64,000 nt of DNA. Source: Stenotrophomonas maltophilia. GTDB lineage: Bacteria; Pseudomonadota; Gammaproteobacteria; Xanthomonadales; Xanthomonadaceae. Under the pieces are notes generated by a model. The model was not told the origin of the DNA, ran no database searches, and saw only the letters and a list, made by a program, of their open reading frames with translations. Numbering within the stretch: the stretch's first letter is position 1; every line of letters starts with the position of its first letter. The position numbers and the translations under genes are program-made. The stretch lies in contig FOZF01000001.1 in NCBI GenBank assembly GCA_900113425.1, positions 846,358 through 910,357 of the forward strand. Direction: 5' to 3'. Positions 1-8,586 of the stretch are shown one piece after another.

Positions 1-1338
1 CGCGATCGCATAGCCCAGGGGCGGCACGCCCGCGTCGGCACGGGTGTCCGGCAGGCCGCTTCCGCTTGGCATCGCAGGCTGCGCGGTGCCGCCTTCGCCT
101 GCAGCAGGCGTGGCATAGAGCGCGGCGTAGGCGGCCGGCGCATCGGCAACCTGCAGGCCCAGCGGCTGCTGCGGGCGCCATCCCTGGTATCCGCCACCGC
201 CGCCCGACCCCGGAGCAGGACCACGGACCAGACCGAATCCGGACGCGCCCACGGTCGATGCCGCCGCTGCTGCCCCCGCATCCGCCGCCTGCCCGGCACC
301 TGCACCGATCTCCTGCGCCGACACGCCGGCCCGGGTATCGGCCAGCGCGTCCTTCAGCGTGCGGTAGACGAAATCATGGACCAGCCGCGCATCACGGAAA
401 CGTACTTCGTGCTTGGCCGGATGCACGTTGACGTCGACGCGCGTGGGGTCAAGTTCCAGGAACAGCACGTAGGCCGGCTGCCGGCCATGGAACAGCACAT
501 CGCCGTAGGCCATCTTCACCGCGTGGGCAACGCTGCGGTCGCGTACCGAGCGGCCGTTGACGTACAGGTACTGCTGGTCGGTACTGGCCCGCGAATAATG
601 CGGCTGCGCGATCCAGCCGTGCAGGCGCAGGCCCGCGCCGCTGTGATCCACACGCACCGCCTGCAGCGCGAAGTCATCGCCCAGTGTCTCGGACAGGCGC
701 GCGTCCGAATACAGGTCACCCGGCTTGTAGCGGCGTGATGCCTTGCCATTGTGCGAGACCCGCAGCTCGACGTCCGGCCGCGCCAGCGCCAGCGAGCGCA
801 GCCATTCTTCGATGTGCCCCAGTTCGGTGCGCTCGGCGCGCAGGAACTTGCGTCGCGCGGGCACGTTGTAGAACAGCTCGCGCACTTCCACCGTAGTACC
901 CGGTGCGTGCGCGCGCGGCGTGACCTCGCCGATCTTGCCACCATCGATCTGCAGCGCCGAACCGTGCTCGTCATCCGCGCGGCGCGACGCCAGGGTGAAA
1001 CGACTGACCGACGCGATCGACGGCAGCGCTTCGCCGCGGAACCCGAGCGTGGCCACCGACTCCAGATCGTCCAGATTGGCGATCTTGCTGGTGGCGTGCC
1101 GCGAGACGGCCAACGGCAGCTGCTCCGCTGCGATGCCACTGCCGTTGTCGCGGATGCGGATCAGGCGCACGCCGCCTTCTTCCAGGTCGATGTCGACACG
1201 GCTGGCGCCGGCATCGATCGCGTTCTCGACCAGCTCCTTGACCACCGACGCGGGACGCTCGACCACCTCGCCGGCGGCGATCTGGTTGATCAGGATGTCC
1301 GGCAAAGGCCGGATCGGGCGCGGGCCGGGCGCGCTCAT
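1..1338 (-). CDS. mutL: DNA mismatch repair protein MutL (C-terminus beyond window)
   Basis: MutL is a GHKL ATPase that couples MutS mismatch recognition to strand incision. The visible 446 codons start at ATG 1338 and run off the window without a stop. The ATPase motifs are clear: ENAIDAG at residues 38-44, DNGSGI at 64-69 and TLGFRGEAL at 97-105. A DNA-binding transducer domain with [10 protein letters not shown] follows, then an Ala/Gly-rich linker. The C-terminal dimerisation domain lies outside. It is the last visible gene of the minus-strand nnr-tsaE-amiC-mutL run, the same order as E. coli yjeF-yjeE-amiB-mutL. The 133-bp gap to amiC contains a hairpin (CCATGCCC arms, 1433-1451) without a T run. 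Confidence 0.96.
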   Translation of the reverse strand, partial: MSAPGPRPIRPLPDILINQIAAGEVVERPASVVKELVENAIDAGASRVDIDLEEGGVRLIRIRDNGSGIAAEQLPLAVSRHATSKIANLDDLESVATLGFRGEALPSIASVSRFTLASRRADDEHGSALQIDGGKIGEVTPRAHAPGTTVEVRELFYNVPARRKFLRAERTELGHIEEWLRSLALARPDVELRVSHNGKASRRYKPGDLYSDARLSETLGDDFALQAVRVDHSGAGLRLHGWIAQPHYSRASTDQQYLYVNGRSVRDRSVAHAVKMAYGDVLFHGRQPAYVLFLELDPTRVDVNVHPAKHEVRFRDARLVHDFVYRTLKDALADTRAGVSAQEIGAGAGQAADAGAAAAASTVGASGFGLVRGPAPGSGGGGGYQGWRPQQPLGLQVADAPAAYAALYATPAAGEGGTAQPAMPSGSGLPDTRADAGVPPLGYAIA

Positions 1339-1471
1339 GGGGCAATGTGGGCAGCAGACTTCATGCGCCGATGATAGCGGAGGTACCGCGTGGAGAGTCG
1401 AGCCCGGTCACCTGCACGATGCCGATGATGCGCCATGCCCTCCGGGCATGGCCGGTCCAACGCGGTGCGGC

Positions 1472-3010
1472 CTACTTGCTGCCGCCGGCCATGGTGGCGG
1501 CCGCGTCGATCTCGGCCTGCGCACGGGCCGCATAGAGCGTCCCCGGTGGCGGCTGCCGGCTGAAGAACGTATGCACGCCATCGAGCACCGCACCCGCGAT
1601 CTTGCGCTGGTAGCCCGGGTCGATCAGGCGACGCTCCTCGTCCGGATTGGAGATGAAGGCGGTTTCCACCAGCATCGCCGGCATGTCCGAGGTGCGCAGC
1701 ACCGCGAAGTTGGCGCGCTCGATGTTCGGCTTGTGGTTGTTGCCGATCCGCTTCAATCCGCCCAGTACATGACCGGCCGCATCTTCGGACGCCTTCATGT
1801 AACCGCTCTGCGCCAGATCGAGCAGAACATTGGCCAGCGTGCCTTCGGTCTGCTGCAGGCGCACGCCACCGACCAGATCGGCGGCGTTTTCCTTGTCCGC
1901 CAGCCAGCGTGCACGCTGCGACGAGGCACCCTTGGTGGACAGCACGTACACCGACGAACCGGTCGCCGAGCGGTTCTCGGCGGCGTCCGCGTGGATCGAG
2001 ATGAAGATGTCGGCCTTGTTCGCGCGGGCCTTCTGCGCGCGCATCGGCAGCGGGATGAACACGTCGCTGTCGCGGGTCAGATAGGCCTTCAGCCCCGGCG
2101 TGGCATTGACCTGGCGGGCCAGCTCACGCGCCACCGCCAGGGTGACGTCCTTCTCGCGCTTGCCGGTGGGGCCGATCGCGCCCGGGTCCTGGCCGCCGTG
2201 GCCGGGATCGATCGCCACCACCAGGTGCCGCATGCCGGGCTGCATGCGGATGCGCGAAGCGTCGCTGGGCATCGCTGGGCGCGGCGGTTCGGCCGGCGGC
2301 GATGCCGGTACCGGTGCCGGCGCCGGAGGATTGCTCACCACCGCAGCGGTGCGCTGTCCGGCCAGGATCGCCGCCGGCGACGATGCCGGCGGGGTGCTGC
2401 TGGCGCTGGTGCCCGCAGCGGCTACCTGCACCGGCGCGGTGGACGGCGCCGGCGTGGGTGCGGCCGGGGCGGCAGCCGTGGCACTGGCCTGCTGCTGCAC
2501 CTGCGCGGTCAACAAAGCGGTAGCGCGGGCGGCGTCGCTGCGCGTCTGCACGCCGGGTGCCGTCGTCTGCGTCGTCGTGGCAACCGGAGCCGGCGCCGCA
2601 GCGGCCACGCCCGGGCTGTCGCCCGGCCATTCGATCACCAGCTTCGACGCCTCTCCTTCGCGCTGCATCTGCGGGCGGAACGGCGCCACGGACTCCGCAA
2701 GATCGAAAACAACGCGGAAGGTGCCCGGAACCGGTTGTCCGGTGCGCACTGCCGTCACCACGCCCTGCGCGGCCGGCATCTTCAGGTTGCGCACGGCAGT
2801 GGAGTCCGGGAAATCGACCACCAGCCGGTTCGGGTTGGCCAGCGACAGCGTCTTGTAGCCGCCACTGCCGACCAGCGAGATTTCCGCGCGGGTGCCGGTG
2901 GAGCCTGTATTCAGCTGTACCTGGCGGACTTCACCCGCCCACGCACCAAGGCTCGCCAGACCCAGTCCGACGGCGGCACAGATGGCGATGAGACGGTTCC
3001 CCAGGCGCAT
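1472..3010 (-). CDS. amiC: N-acetylmuramoyl-L-alanine amidase, AmiC/AmiB type
   Basis: Periplasmic zinc amidase that cuts the amide bond between N-acetylmuramic acid and the peptide stem during cell separation. The 512-residue product has a Sec signal peptide (about 1-25, ending AWA), an AMIN localisation domain (about 28-128), a long Ala/Pro/Thr linker (130-255) and an Amidase_3 domain from about residue 262. The zinc-ligand motif IDPGHGGQDPG is at 267-277 and further metal/catalytic elements (SIHADA, VETAFISN) follow. The linker is longer than in E. coli AmiB. It lies between tsaE (82 bp upstream) and mutL. The amiB/amiC naming is by family only. Confidence 0.93.
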   Translation of the reverse strand: MRLGNRLIAICAAVGLGLASLGAWAGEVRQVQLNTGSTGTRAEISLVGSGGYKTLSLANPNRLVVDFPDSTAVRNLKMPAAQGVVTAVRTGQPVPGTFRVVFDLAESVAPFRPQMQREGEASKLVIEWPGDSPGVAAAAPAPVATTTQTTAPGVQTRSDAARATALLTAQVQQQASATAAAPAAPTPAPSTAPVQVAAAGTSASSTPPASSPAAILAGQRTAAVVSNPPAPAPVPASPPAEPPRPAMPSDASRIRMQPGMRHLVVAIDPGHGGQDPGAIGPTGKREKDVTLAVARELARQVNATPGLKAYLTRDSDVFIPLPMRAQKARANKADIFISIHADAAENRSATGSSVYVLSTKGASSQRARWLADKENAADLVGGVRLQQTEGTLANVLLDLAQSGYMKASEDAAGHVLGGLKRIGNNHKPNIERANFAVLRTSDMPAMLVETAFISNPDEERRLIDPGYQRKIAGAVLDGVHTFFSRQPPPGTLYAARAQAEIDAAATMAGGSK

Positions 3011-3092
3011 GGCTCAGGATTCAATCACCGCGCTGAACGGAATGCAATACCTTTTTCCTTAATAATCCGTAACCTGCCGGCCTTTGTTCTCG

Positions 3093-3575
3093 TCAGGCGA
3101 CAGAAACAGGCCGCAAGTCTCCACCTTCGGCCAGCCGCTGCAGCCATTCCCGGCCGGCGTCGCTGAGCCCACTGAGACGCGCCCGACGCCCCTGGCCCTC
3201 GATCTCCAGCGACACGACCAGGTCCGTCGGCGGCAACGCGCCCGCCCCCCGTTCCGGCCACTCGACCAGCCACAGCACCGCACTGCCCTCGTCCAGGCCC
3301 AGGAAATCCAGCTCCCCGGCCTGGCCGATGCGGTACAGGTCCAGATGCCACGCTTCGCCACCACTGGCCAGCGGATAGCGCTCGACCAGGGTGTAGGTCG
3401 GGCTGCGGATCGCCCCCTGCACGCCCAGCGCACGCAGCAGCGCACGCGCGGTGGTGGATTTGCCGGCGCCGAGGTCGCCGCGCAGTTCGATCAACGCCTG
3501 CGGCGGTCGCGTGGCCGCCAGCCACTGCCCGAGACGTTCGGTGGCGTCGCTATCGGCAAGGAAGAATTCGGTCAT
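3093..3575 (-). CDS. tsaE: tRNA threonylcarbamoyladenosine biosynthesis ATPase TsaE
   Basis: Small P-loop ATPase that works with TsaB and TsaD to make t6A37 on ANN-decoding tRNAs. Its 160 residues match the family size. Walker A GDLGAGKSTT is at 33-42, followed by the SPTYTLVERY and HLDLYRI motifs diagnostic of TsaE. The start codon overlaps the stop of nnr by 4 bp (ATGA), indicating translational coupling. Within the operon it separates nnr from amiC, as in many gammaproteobacteria. Confidence 0.96.
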   Translation of the reverse strand: MTEFFLADSDATERLGQWLAATRPPQALIELRGDLGAGKSTTARALLRALGVQGAIRSPTYTLVERYPLASGGEAWHLDLYRIGQAGELDFLGLDEGSAVLWLVEWPERGAGALPPTDLVVSLEIEGQGRRARLSGLSDAGREWLQRLAEGGDLRPVSVA

Positions 3576-5056
3576 GGGGAGCCTTCAGGATTGGCCAGCC
3601 GCCGCAGGGGCGCCAGCAGGTCGGTGGGAAGCAGGCCACGCGCGCCGTCGATGGCAGCGGCGTCGCCGGCAAGTGCGTGCAGCAGGGCGCCGCCTGCTGC
3701 GGCATCGAATGCGCCCAATCCCTGCGCACGCAGTCCAGCGATGACGCCGGTCAGCAGATCTCCCATGCCCCCGACCGCCATGCCCGGGTTGCCGGCCGCG
3801 ATCAGCCGCGGCAGCCGCGCAGGTGCCGCGACCACGCTGCCGGCCCCCTTCAGCACCACGGTGGCGTGATAGCGCTCGGCCAGCGCCTGCGCGCTGCCGA
3901 AGCGATCGGCCTGCACCTCGGCAGTACTGCAGCCCAGCAGGCGTGCAGCCTCTCCCGGATGCGGCGTCAGGATGGCGTCAGGTACCGCGTGCGGGTTCTG
4001 CGCCAGCAGATTCAGGGCATCGGCGTCGATCACCAGCGGACGACCGCAGGCGAGCACGCTGGCATGCAGCGCGCGTGCCCAGTCGTCCTGGCCAAGGCCC
4101 GGCCCGATCGCAACGACCCGTGCGCGGTCCAGCAGCGCAGGCAACGCCGCGCCATCTTCCAGCGCATGCGCCATCGCCTCGGGCAGGCGCGCAAGCATCG
4201 CACCCACGTGCTCACGACGGGTTCCGACACTGAGCAGTCCGGCACCGGCACGCAGTGCGGCCTCGGCCGCCATCACCGCTGCGCCGCCACTGCCGTGGTT
4301 GCCGCCCACACACAGCACATGCCCGGACTCGCCCTTGTGGGTATTGGCCCGGCGCGGCGGCAGCAGCGTCCGCAGACGGTCGCCGACCCAGCGCTCCGCA
4401 CTGGCCGCGATGCCTTCCCGCGCCGCCTCCGGCAGGTCCAACGGCGCCAGCCGACGCTGGCCGACATGATCCAGCGCCTCGCCGGTGTACAGGCCCCGGT
4501 GGCAGACAATGAACTGCAGGGTGACCGCCGCGCGCACCGCCACGCCGGGCACGCCGCCCTGATCGGCATCGACACCGCTGGGTACATCCAGGGCCAGCAC
4601 CGGCGCCGGAGAGGCGTTGAGTGCTTCGATCAGCGCCTGCGCCATGCCGGCCGGGGCCCGATCCAGGCCAAGACCGAACAGCGCATCCACGCCGACGTCG
4701 GCGACCGGCAGCTGGCCGTCGAATTCGATGCTGCTGCCGCCGGCGGCCGCGAACGCCGCCGCTGCCTGCTGCGCCAGCGGCGTGGCGGGCAGCCTGCCCG
4801 GCAGGGTGATCACCTGCACCTGACGGCCCGCCTGCAGCGCGTGGGTCGCCAGTACGTAGCCATCGCCGCCGTTGTTACCGGCGCCAGCCACCACATACAG
4901 ACTGCGGGCATCCGGCCATTGCTGCAGCAGGCACTGCCAGCCCGCCAGGCCGGCCTGCGCCATCAGGCTCCAGCCACCATCACCGGCAAGCGCCGACGCG
5001 CGGGCGTCCAGCGCGCGCGCAGCAGCGGTGTCGAACAGAAGAGAGAGATCGGGCAT
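3572..5056 (-). CDS. nnr: Bifunctional NAD(P)H-hydrate epimerase / ADP-dependent NAD(P)H-hydrate dehydratase
   Basis: Metabolite-repair enzyme. The N-terminal YjeF_N domain (about 1-215, with GAGNNGGDGYVLA near residue 58) epimerises damaged NAD(P)HX. The C-terminal ribokinase-like domain (about 235-490, with HKGESGHVL, TPHPGEAARL and the GGMGDLLTG signature) dehydrates S-NAD(P)HX using ADP. The 494-residue length is normal for the fused form. ATG 5056 has no Shine-Dalgarno upstream, and a TATAAA box sits 8 bases before it, so the mRNA may be leaderless. Its divergent neighbour queG starts only 23 bp away. Confidence 0.95.
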   Translation of the reverse strand: MPDLSLLFDTAAARALDARASALAGDGGWSLMAQAGLAGWQCLLQQWPDARSLYVVAGAGNNGGDGYVLATHALQAGRQVQVITLPGRLPATPLAQQAAAAFAAAGGSSIEFDGQLPVADVGVDALFGLGLDRAPAGMAQALIEALNASPAPVLALDVPSGVDADQGGVPGVAVRAAVTLQFIVCHRGLYTGEALDHVGQRRLAPLDLPEAAREGIAASAERWVGDRLRTLLPPRRANTHKGESGHVLCVGGNHGSGGAAVMAAEAALRAGAGLLSVGTRREHVGAMLARLPEAMAHALEDGAALPALLDRARVVAIGPGLGQDDWARALHASVLACGRPLVIDADALNLLAQNPHAVPDAILTPHPGEAARLLGCSTAEVQADRFGSAQALAERYHATVVLKGAGSVVAAPARLPRLIAAGNPGMAVGGMGDLLTGVIAGLRAQGLGAFDAAAGGALLHALAGDAAAIDGARGLLPTDLLAPLRRLANPEGSP

Positions 5057-5062
5057 GCCGGG

Positions 5063-5072
5063 ATTTTATACT
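5063..5072. promoter_or_regulatory. Shared AT-rich -10 element for divergent nnr and queG
   Basis: In the 23 bp between ATG 5056 (minus) and ATG 5080 (plus), the only AT-rich stretch is ATTTTATACT. Read on the minus strand it gives TATAAA (5070-5065). Read on the plus strand it gives TATACT (5067-5072). In each direction the expected transcription start, about 7 nt downstream, falls on or next to the start codon. Neither start has a Shine-Dalgarno, which fits leaderless transcripts. No good -35 is visible in either direction. Confidence 0.5.
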
Positions 5073-5079
5073 GGTGCAC

Positions 5080-6156
5080 ATGTCCTCCGTCCCCGCCCCT
5101 GCCCCAGCCGACCCGGTCCAGGCCGTGCAGCGCATCCGCGAACTGGCCCGTGCGCACGGTTTCCAGCGCTGCGGCATTGCCGGCATCGAGCTGGGCGAAG
5201 ACGAGGCACATCTGGCCGACTGGCTGGGCCAGGGCCTGTACGGCACCATGGACTGGATGGCACGCCACGGCACGCTGCGCGCACGCCCGGCCGAACTGCT
5301 GCCGGGCACGGTGCGGGTCATTTCCGTGGGCATGGACTACAGCCACCGCGACGATACCGAAGCGTGGGCGACCCTGGCCGATCCCGGCCGCGCCTATGTG
5401 GCGCGCTACGCGCTGGGACGCGATTACCACAAGCTGATGCGCAACCGCCTGCAGAAGCTCGCTGCGCAGATCAACGATGAAGTCGCGCCGCTGGGCTACC
5501 GCGTTTTCGTCGATTCGGCACCGGTGCTGGAACGGGCCCTGGCCCGCAACGCCGGGCTCGGCTGGATCGGCAAGCACACCTGCCTGATCGATCGCCAGGG
5601 CGGCTCATGGTTCTTCATCGGTGAGATCTACATCGACCTGCCCTTGCCGGTCGACGCGCCCGCCACTGCCCACTGCGGTACCTGCACGCGCTGCATCGAC
5701 ATCTGTCCCACGCGCGCCATCACCGGCCCGCAACGGCTGGATGCGCGCCGCTGCATTTCCTATCTGACCATCGAGCATGACGGCGCGATCCCCGAGGACA
5801 TGCGGCCGCTGATCGGCAATCGCATCTACGGCTGCGACGACTGCCAGCTGGTCTGCCCGTGGAACAAGTTTGCCAAGCGGACCGATGAAGCCGATTTCCG
5901 CGCACGCAACAACCTGGACACCGCGCGCCTGGATCAGCTGTTCGCCTGGGACGAGGCGGAATTCCTGCGCCGCACCGAAGGCAGCCCGATCCGTCGCAGC
6001 GGCCATGAGCGCTGGCTGCGCAACATCGCCGTGGCACTGGGCAACGCGCCGACAGCGCCGCAGACCCTGGCCGCACTGCAGACCCGTATCGATGATCCCT
6101 CGCCGCTGGTGCGCGAGCACGTGCAGTGGGCGCTGGCACAGCACCGCACGACCTGA
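5080..6156 (+). CDS. queG: Epoxyqueuosine reductase QueG
   Basis: Cobalamin-dependent iron-sulfur enzyme that reduces epoxyqueuosine to queuosine at the tRNA wobble position. Two 4Fe-4S clusters are visible: CGTCTRCIDICP near residue 198 and a second set ending CDDCQLVCPWN near 251. The C-terminus has the HEAT-like segment of the family. The product is 358 residues from ATG 5080. A GTG at 5074 would add two residues; ATG is preferred because it lies at the predicted start of a leaderless transcript. A hairpin with GCCGGGC arms (6157-6172) follows the stop. Confidence 0.95.
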   Translation: MSSVPAPAPADPVQAVQRIRELARAHGFQRCGIAGIELGEDEAHLADWLGQGLYGTMDWMARHGTLRARPAELLPGTVRVISVGMDYSHRDDTEAWATLADPGRAYVARYALGRDYHKLMRNRLQKLAAQINDEVAPLGYRVFVDSAPVLERALARNAGLGWIGKHTCLIDRQGGSWFFIGEIYIDLPLPVDAPATAHCGTCTRCIDICPTRAITGPQRLDARRCISYLTIEHDGAIPEDMRPLIGNRIYGCDDCQLVCPWNKFAKRTDEADFRARNNLDTARLDQLFAWDEAEFLRRTEGSPIRRSGHERWLRNIAVALGNAPTAPQTLAALQTRIDDPSPLVREHVQWALAQHRTT

Positions 6157-6225
6157 GCCGGGCGTGCCCGGCGCGCGCCAACGTGCGATCCTGAGTGCCC
6201 GCTCCACCCGCAGCGCGCCGTAACC

Positions 6226-7566
6226 ATGCAGCCACGCAACAACGACATTCTCACTCCCAGCCAGCTCAACACCCTGGCGCGCGACCTGCTGGAAGGCAGC
6301 TTCCCGGCGATCTGGGTCGAAGCCGAACTGGGCAGCGTGGCCCGCCCTGCCTCCGGGCACCTGTACTTCACCCTGAAGGACGCACGCGCACAGCTGCGCG
6401 CGGCGATGTTCCGGATGAAGGCGCAGTACCTGAAGTTCGTACCGCGCGAGGGCATGCGCGTGCTGGTGCGTGGCCGGGTGACCCTGTACGACGCACGCGG
6501 CGAGTACCAGATGGTGCTCGACCACATGGAGGAAGCCGGTGAAGGCGCGCTGCGGCGGGCGTTCGAGGAGCTGAAGGCGCGCCTGGACGCGGAAGGCCTG
6601 TTCGATCCTGCACGCAAGCGGGCGCTGCCCGCGCATGTGCGGCGGCTGGCGGTGATCACCTCGCCGACCGGCGCCGCCGTGCGCGATGTGCTGAGCGTAC
6701 TGGGCCGCCGTTTCCCGCTGCTGGAGGTGGACCTGCTGCCGACCCTGGTGCAGGGCTCCAGCGCCGCCGCGCAGATCACCCGCCTGCTGCAGGCAGCCGA
6801 TGCCAGTGGTCGCTACGACGTGATACTGCTGACCCGCGGCGGCGGTTCACTGGAAGATCTATGGGCATTCAACGACGAAGCGCTGGCGCGCGCGATCGCC
6901 GCCAGCGATACGCCGGTCGTGTCGGCCGTCGGCCACGAGACCGACTTCAGCCTGAGTGATTTTGCCGCCGACCTGCGCGCGCCGACACCTTCGGTGGCGG
7001 CCGAGCTGCTGGTCCCCGACCAGCGTGATCTGGCCCTGCGCCTGCGCCGCAATGCGGCGCGCCTGGTACAGCTGCAGCGCCACGCGGTAGGACAGGCGAT
7101 GCAGCGCGCCGACCGTGCGCTGTTGCGATTGAATGCGCAGAGCCCGCAGGCCCGGCTGGACCTGTTGCGGCGCCGTCAGCTGGAGCTGGGCCGGCGCCTG
7201 CACGCGGCCTTCAACCAGCAGCAGGAGCGCCGTGCCGCGCGTCTGCGCCATGCCGCCGCGGTGCTGCGTGGCCATCATCCGCAGCGCCAGCTGGATGCGA
7301 TGCAGCGTCGCCTGTCGGCCCTGCGCGGACGCCCCCACGCAGCGATGCAGCGGCTGCTGCAACGTGATGCGCTTCGCCTGCGCGGCCTGGCCCGGTCCCT
7401 GGAAGCGGTCAGTCCATTGGCCACAGTGGCACGCGGTTACAGCATCGTGACCCGTGCCGATGATGGTGCACTGGTACGACAGGTTGAACAGGTCCAGCCC
7501 GGCGACGCACTGCAGGCACGCGTGGGCGACGGCGTCATCGACGTGCAGGTCACCTCGGTCAGGTAA
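6226..7566 (+). CDS. xseA: Exodeoxyribonuclease VII large subunit
   Basis: Large subunit of the XseAB nuclease, which degrades single-stranded DNA from both ends. The 446-residue product has an N-terminal OB fold (about 1-100), the ExoVII catalytic core with [13 protein letters not shown] near 143-155 and [15 protein letters not shown] near 200-214, then an Arg-rich coiled-coil region and the C-terminal GYSIVTR element. It is plus-strand, 69 bp after queG. The small subunit gene is not in this window. Confidence 0.96.
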   Translation: MQPRNNDILTPSQLNTLARDLLEGSFPAIWVEAELGSVARPASGHLYFTLKDARAQLRAAMFRMKAQYLKFVPREGMRVLVRGRVTLYDARGEYQMVLDHMEEAGEGALRRAFEELKARLDAEGLFDPARKRALPAHVRRLAVITSPTGAAVRDVLSVLGRRFPLLEVDLLPTLVQGSSAAAQITRLLQAADASGRYDVILLTRGGGSLEDLWAFNDEALARAIAASDTPVVSAVGHETDFSLSDFAADLRAPTPSVAAELLVPDQRDLALRLRRNAARLVQLQRHAVGQAMQRADRALLRLNAQSPQARLDLLRRRQLELGRRLHAAFNQQQERRAARLRHAAAVLRGHHPQRQLDAMQRRLSALRGRPHAAMQRLLQRDALRLRGLARSLEAVSPLATVARGYSIVTRADDGALVRQVEQVQPGDALQARVGDGVIDVQVTSVR

Positions 7567-7603
7567 TGGAGGGCGGCCAAGGCGCAGCCCGGCGTGCGCC
7601 TTC

Positions 7604-8500
7604 CTACCTGGCCGCCTCGCAGAACTGCTTCCGGTACTCCAGCGCCTTCGGCATCAGTGCCTGCAGATTCTGGATCCGGGTTCCCGGGTTGGGATGGGTG
7701 GAGGCAAACTCCGGCGGCGACTGACCACCACTGGCCTGGCCCATCCGCTGCCACAGCGGCACCGCTTCGCGCGGATCGAAACAGGCAGCCGCAGCCAGCA
7801 TCAGCCCCACCTCATCGGCCTGGGTCTCGTGGCTGCGCGCATAGGGCAGCAGATAGCCATACCCCATCGCCGACATCACCATCTGCTGCTGCTGCGCATC
7901 CATGCCGCTGGCAGCCCCGGCCATCTGCCCGATCTGGGTCAGCTTCTGCTGCGCCATGCGCTGCGCACCATGGCGCAGCAGCGCATGGGCGATCTCATGC
8001 CCCATCACCACCGCCATCGCATCCTTGGTCCGCGCCACCGGCACAAGGCCGGTGTAGACCGCCATCTTCCCGCCCGGCAGGCAGAAGGCATTGGCCTGCT
8101 CGGAGGGGATCACGTTCACCTCCCACTGGAAGCTGCGCGCGAAATGGGCCGGCTCCACGCCATGCTCCCGCGCCAATGCGGTCTCCACCACATCGACCTT
8201 GGCGATCAACCGCTCGGCAATCGCACGCACATCACGCGAGATCTGCGCGTTCGGGTCCAGTGGCCGCTCCTGCGCCAGGATCTGCTGGTAGGCCTGCAGG
8301 CCCAGCGCGGTTTCCTGCTGGGCATCCAGGCTGCTGTCGATCATGACCTTCTCGCCGGTATAGGGATCGACCGTCCGGTTCGAAAACCAGTAAAAGGCCG
8401 CGTAACCCGCCGCCAGCAGCAGCACCCACCAGCGGATGTTGCCGAACAGGCCACGCCGCTGCGGGCCCTGCGGCGAGCGGGAAAATGGATCGTTGCGCAT
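7604..8500 (-). CDS. M48-family zinc metallopeptidase, membrane-anchored
   Basis: M48-type protease of 298 residues. One transmembrane segment (about 22-40, WWVLLLAAGYAAFYWF) follows a short basic cytoplasmic tail, placing the catalytic domain in the periplasm. The zinc motif HEIAH is at 168-172 and the third-ligand region ETQAD at 225-229. A Gln/Met-rich insert lies between them. The family includes Loi/BepA-like envelope quality-control proteases, but no TPR repeats are seen. It is convergent with xseA and lies 86 bp downstream of the SUMF1-domain gene. Its substrate is unknown. Confidence 0.9.
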   Translation of the reverse strand: MRNDPFSRSPQGPQRRGLFGNIRWWVLLLAAGYAAFYWFSNRTVDPYTGEKVMIDSSLDAQQETALGLQAYQQILAQERPLDPNAQISRDVRAIAERLIAKVDVVETALAREHGVEPAHFARSFQWEVNVIPSEQANAFCLPGGKMAVYTGLVPVARTKDAMAVVMGHEIAHALLRHGAQRMAQQKLTQIGQMAGAASGMDAQQQQMVMSAMGYGYLLPYARSHETQADEVGLMLAAAACFDPREAVPLWQRMGQASGGQSPPEFASTHPNPGTRIQNLQALMPKALEYRKQFCEAAR

Positions 8501-8586
8501 GCGGTGGTCTTCCAGCTGGCCCCGCCGGCCGGCGGGTACGGCGCAATCTTAGTGTGCCGGAGCCCGCGCCGGGTGAAGCCGGCCGC

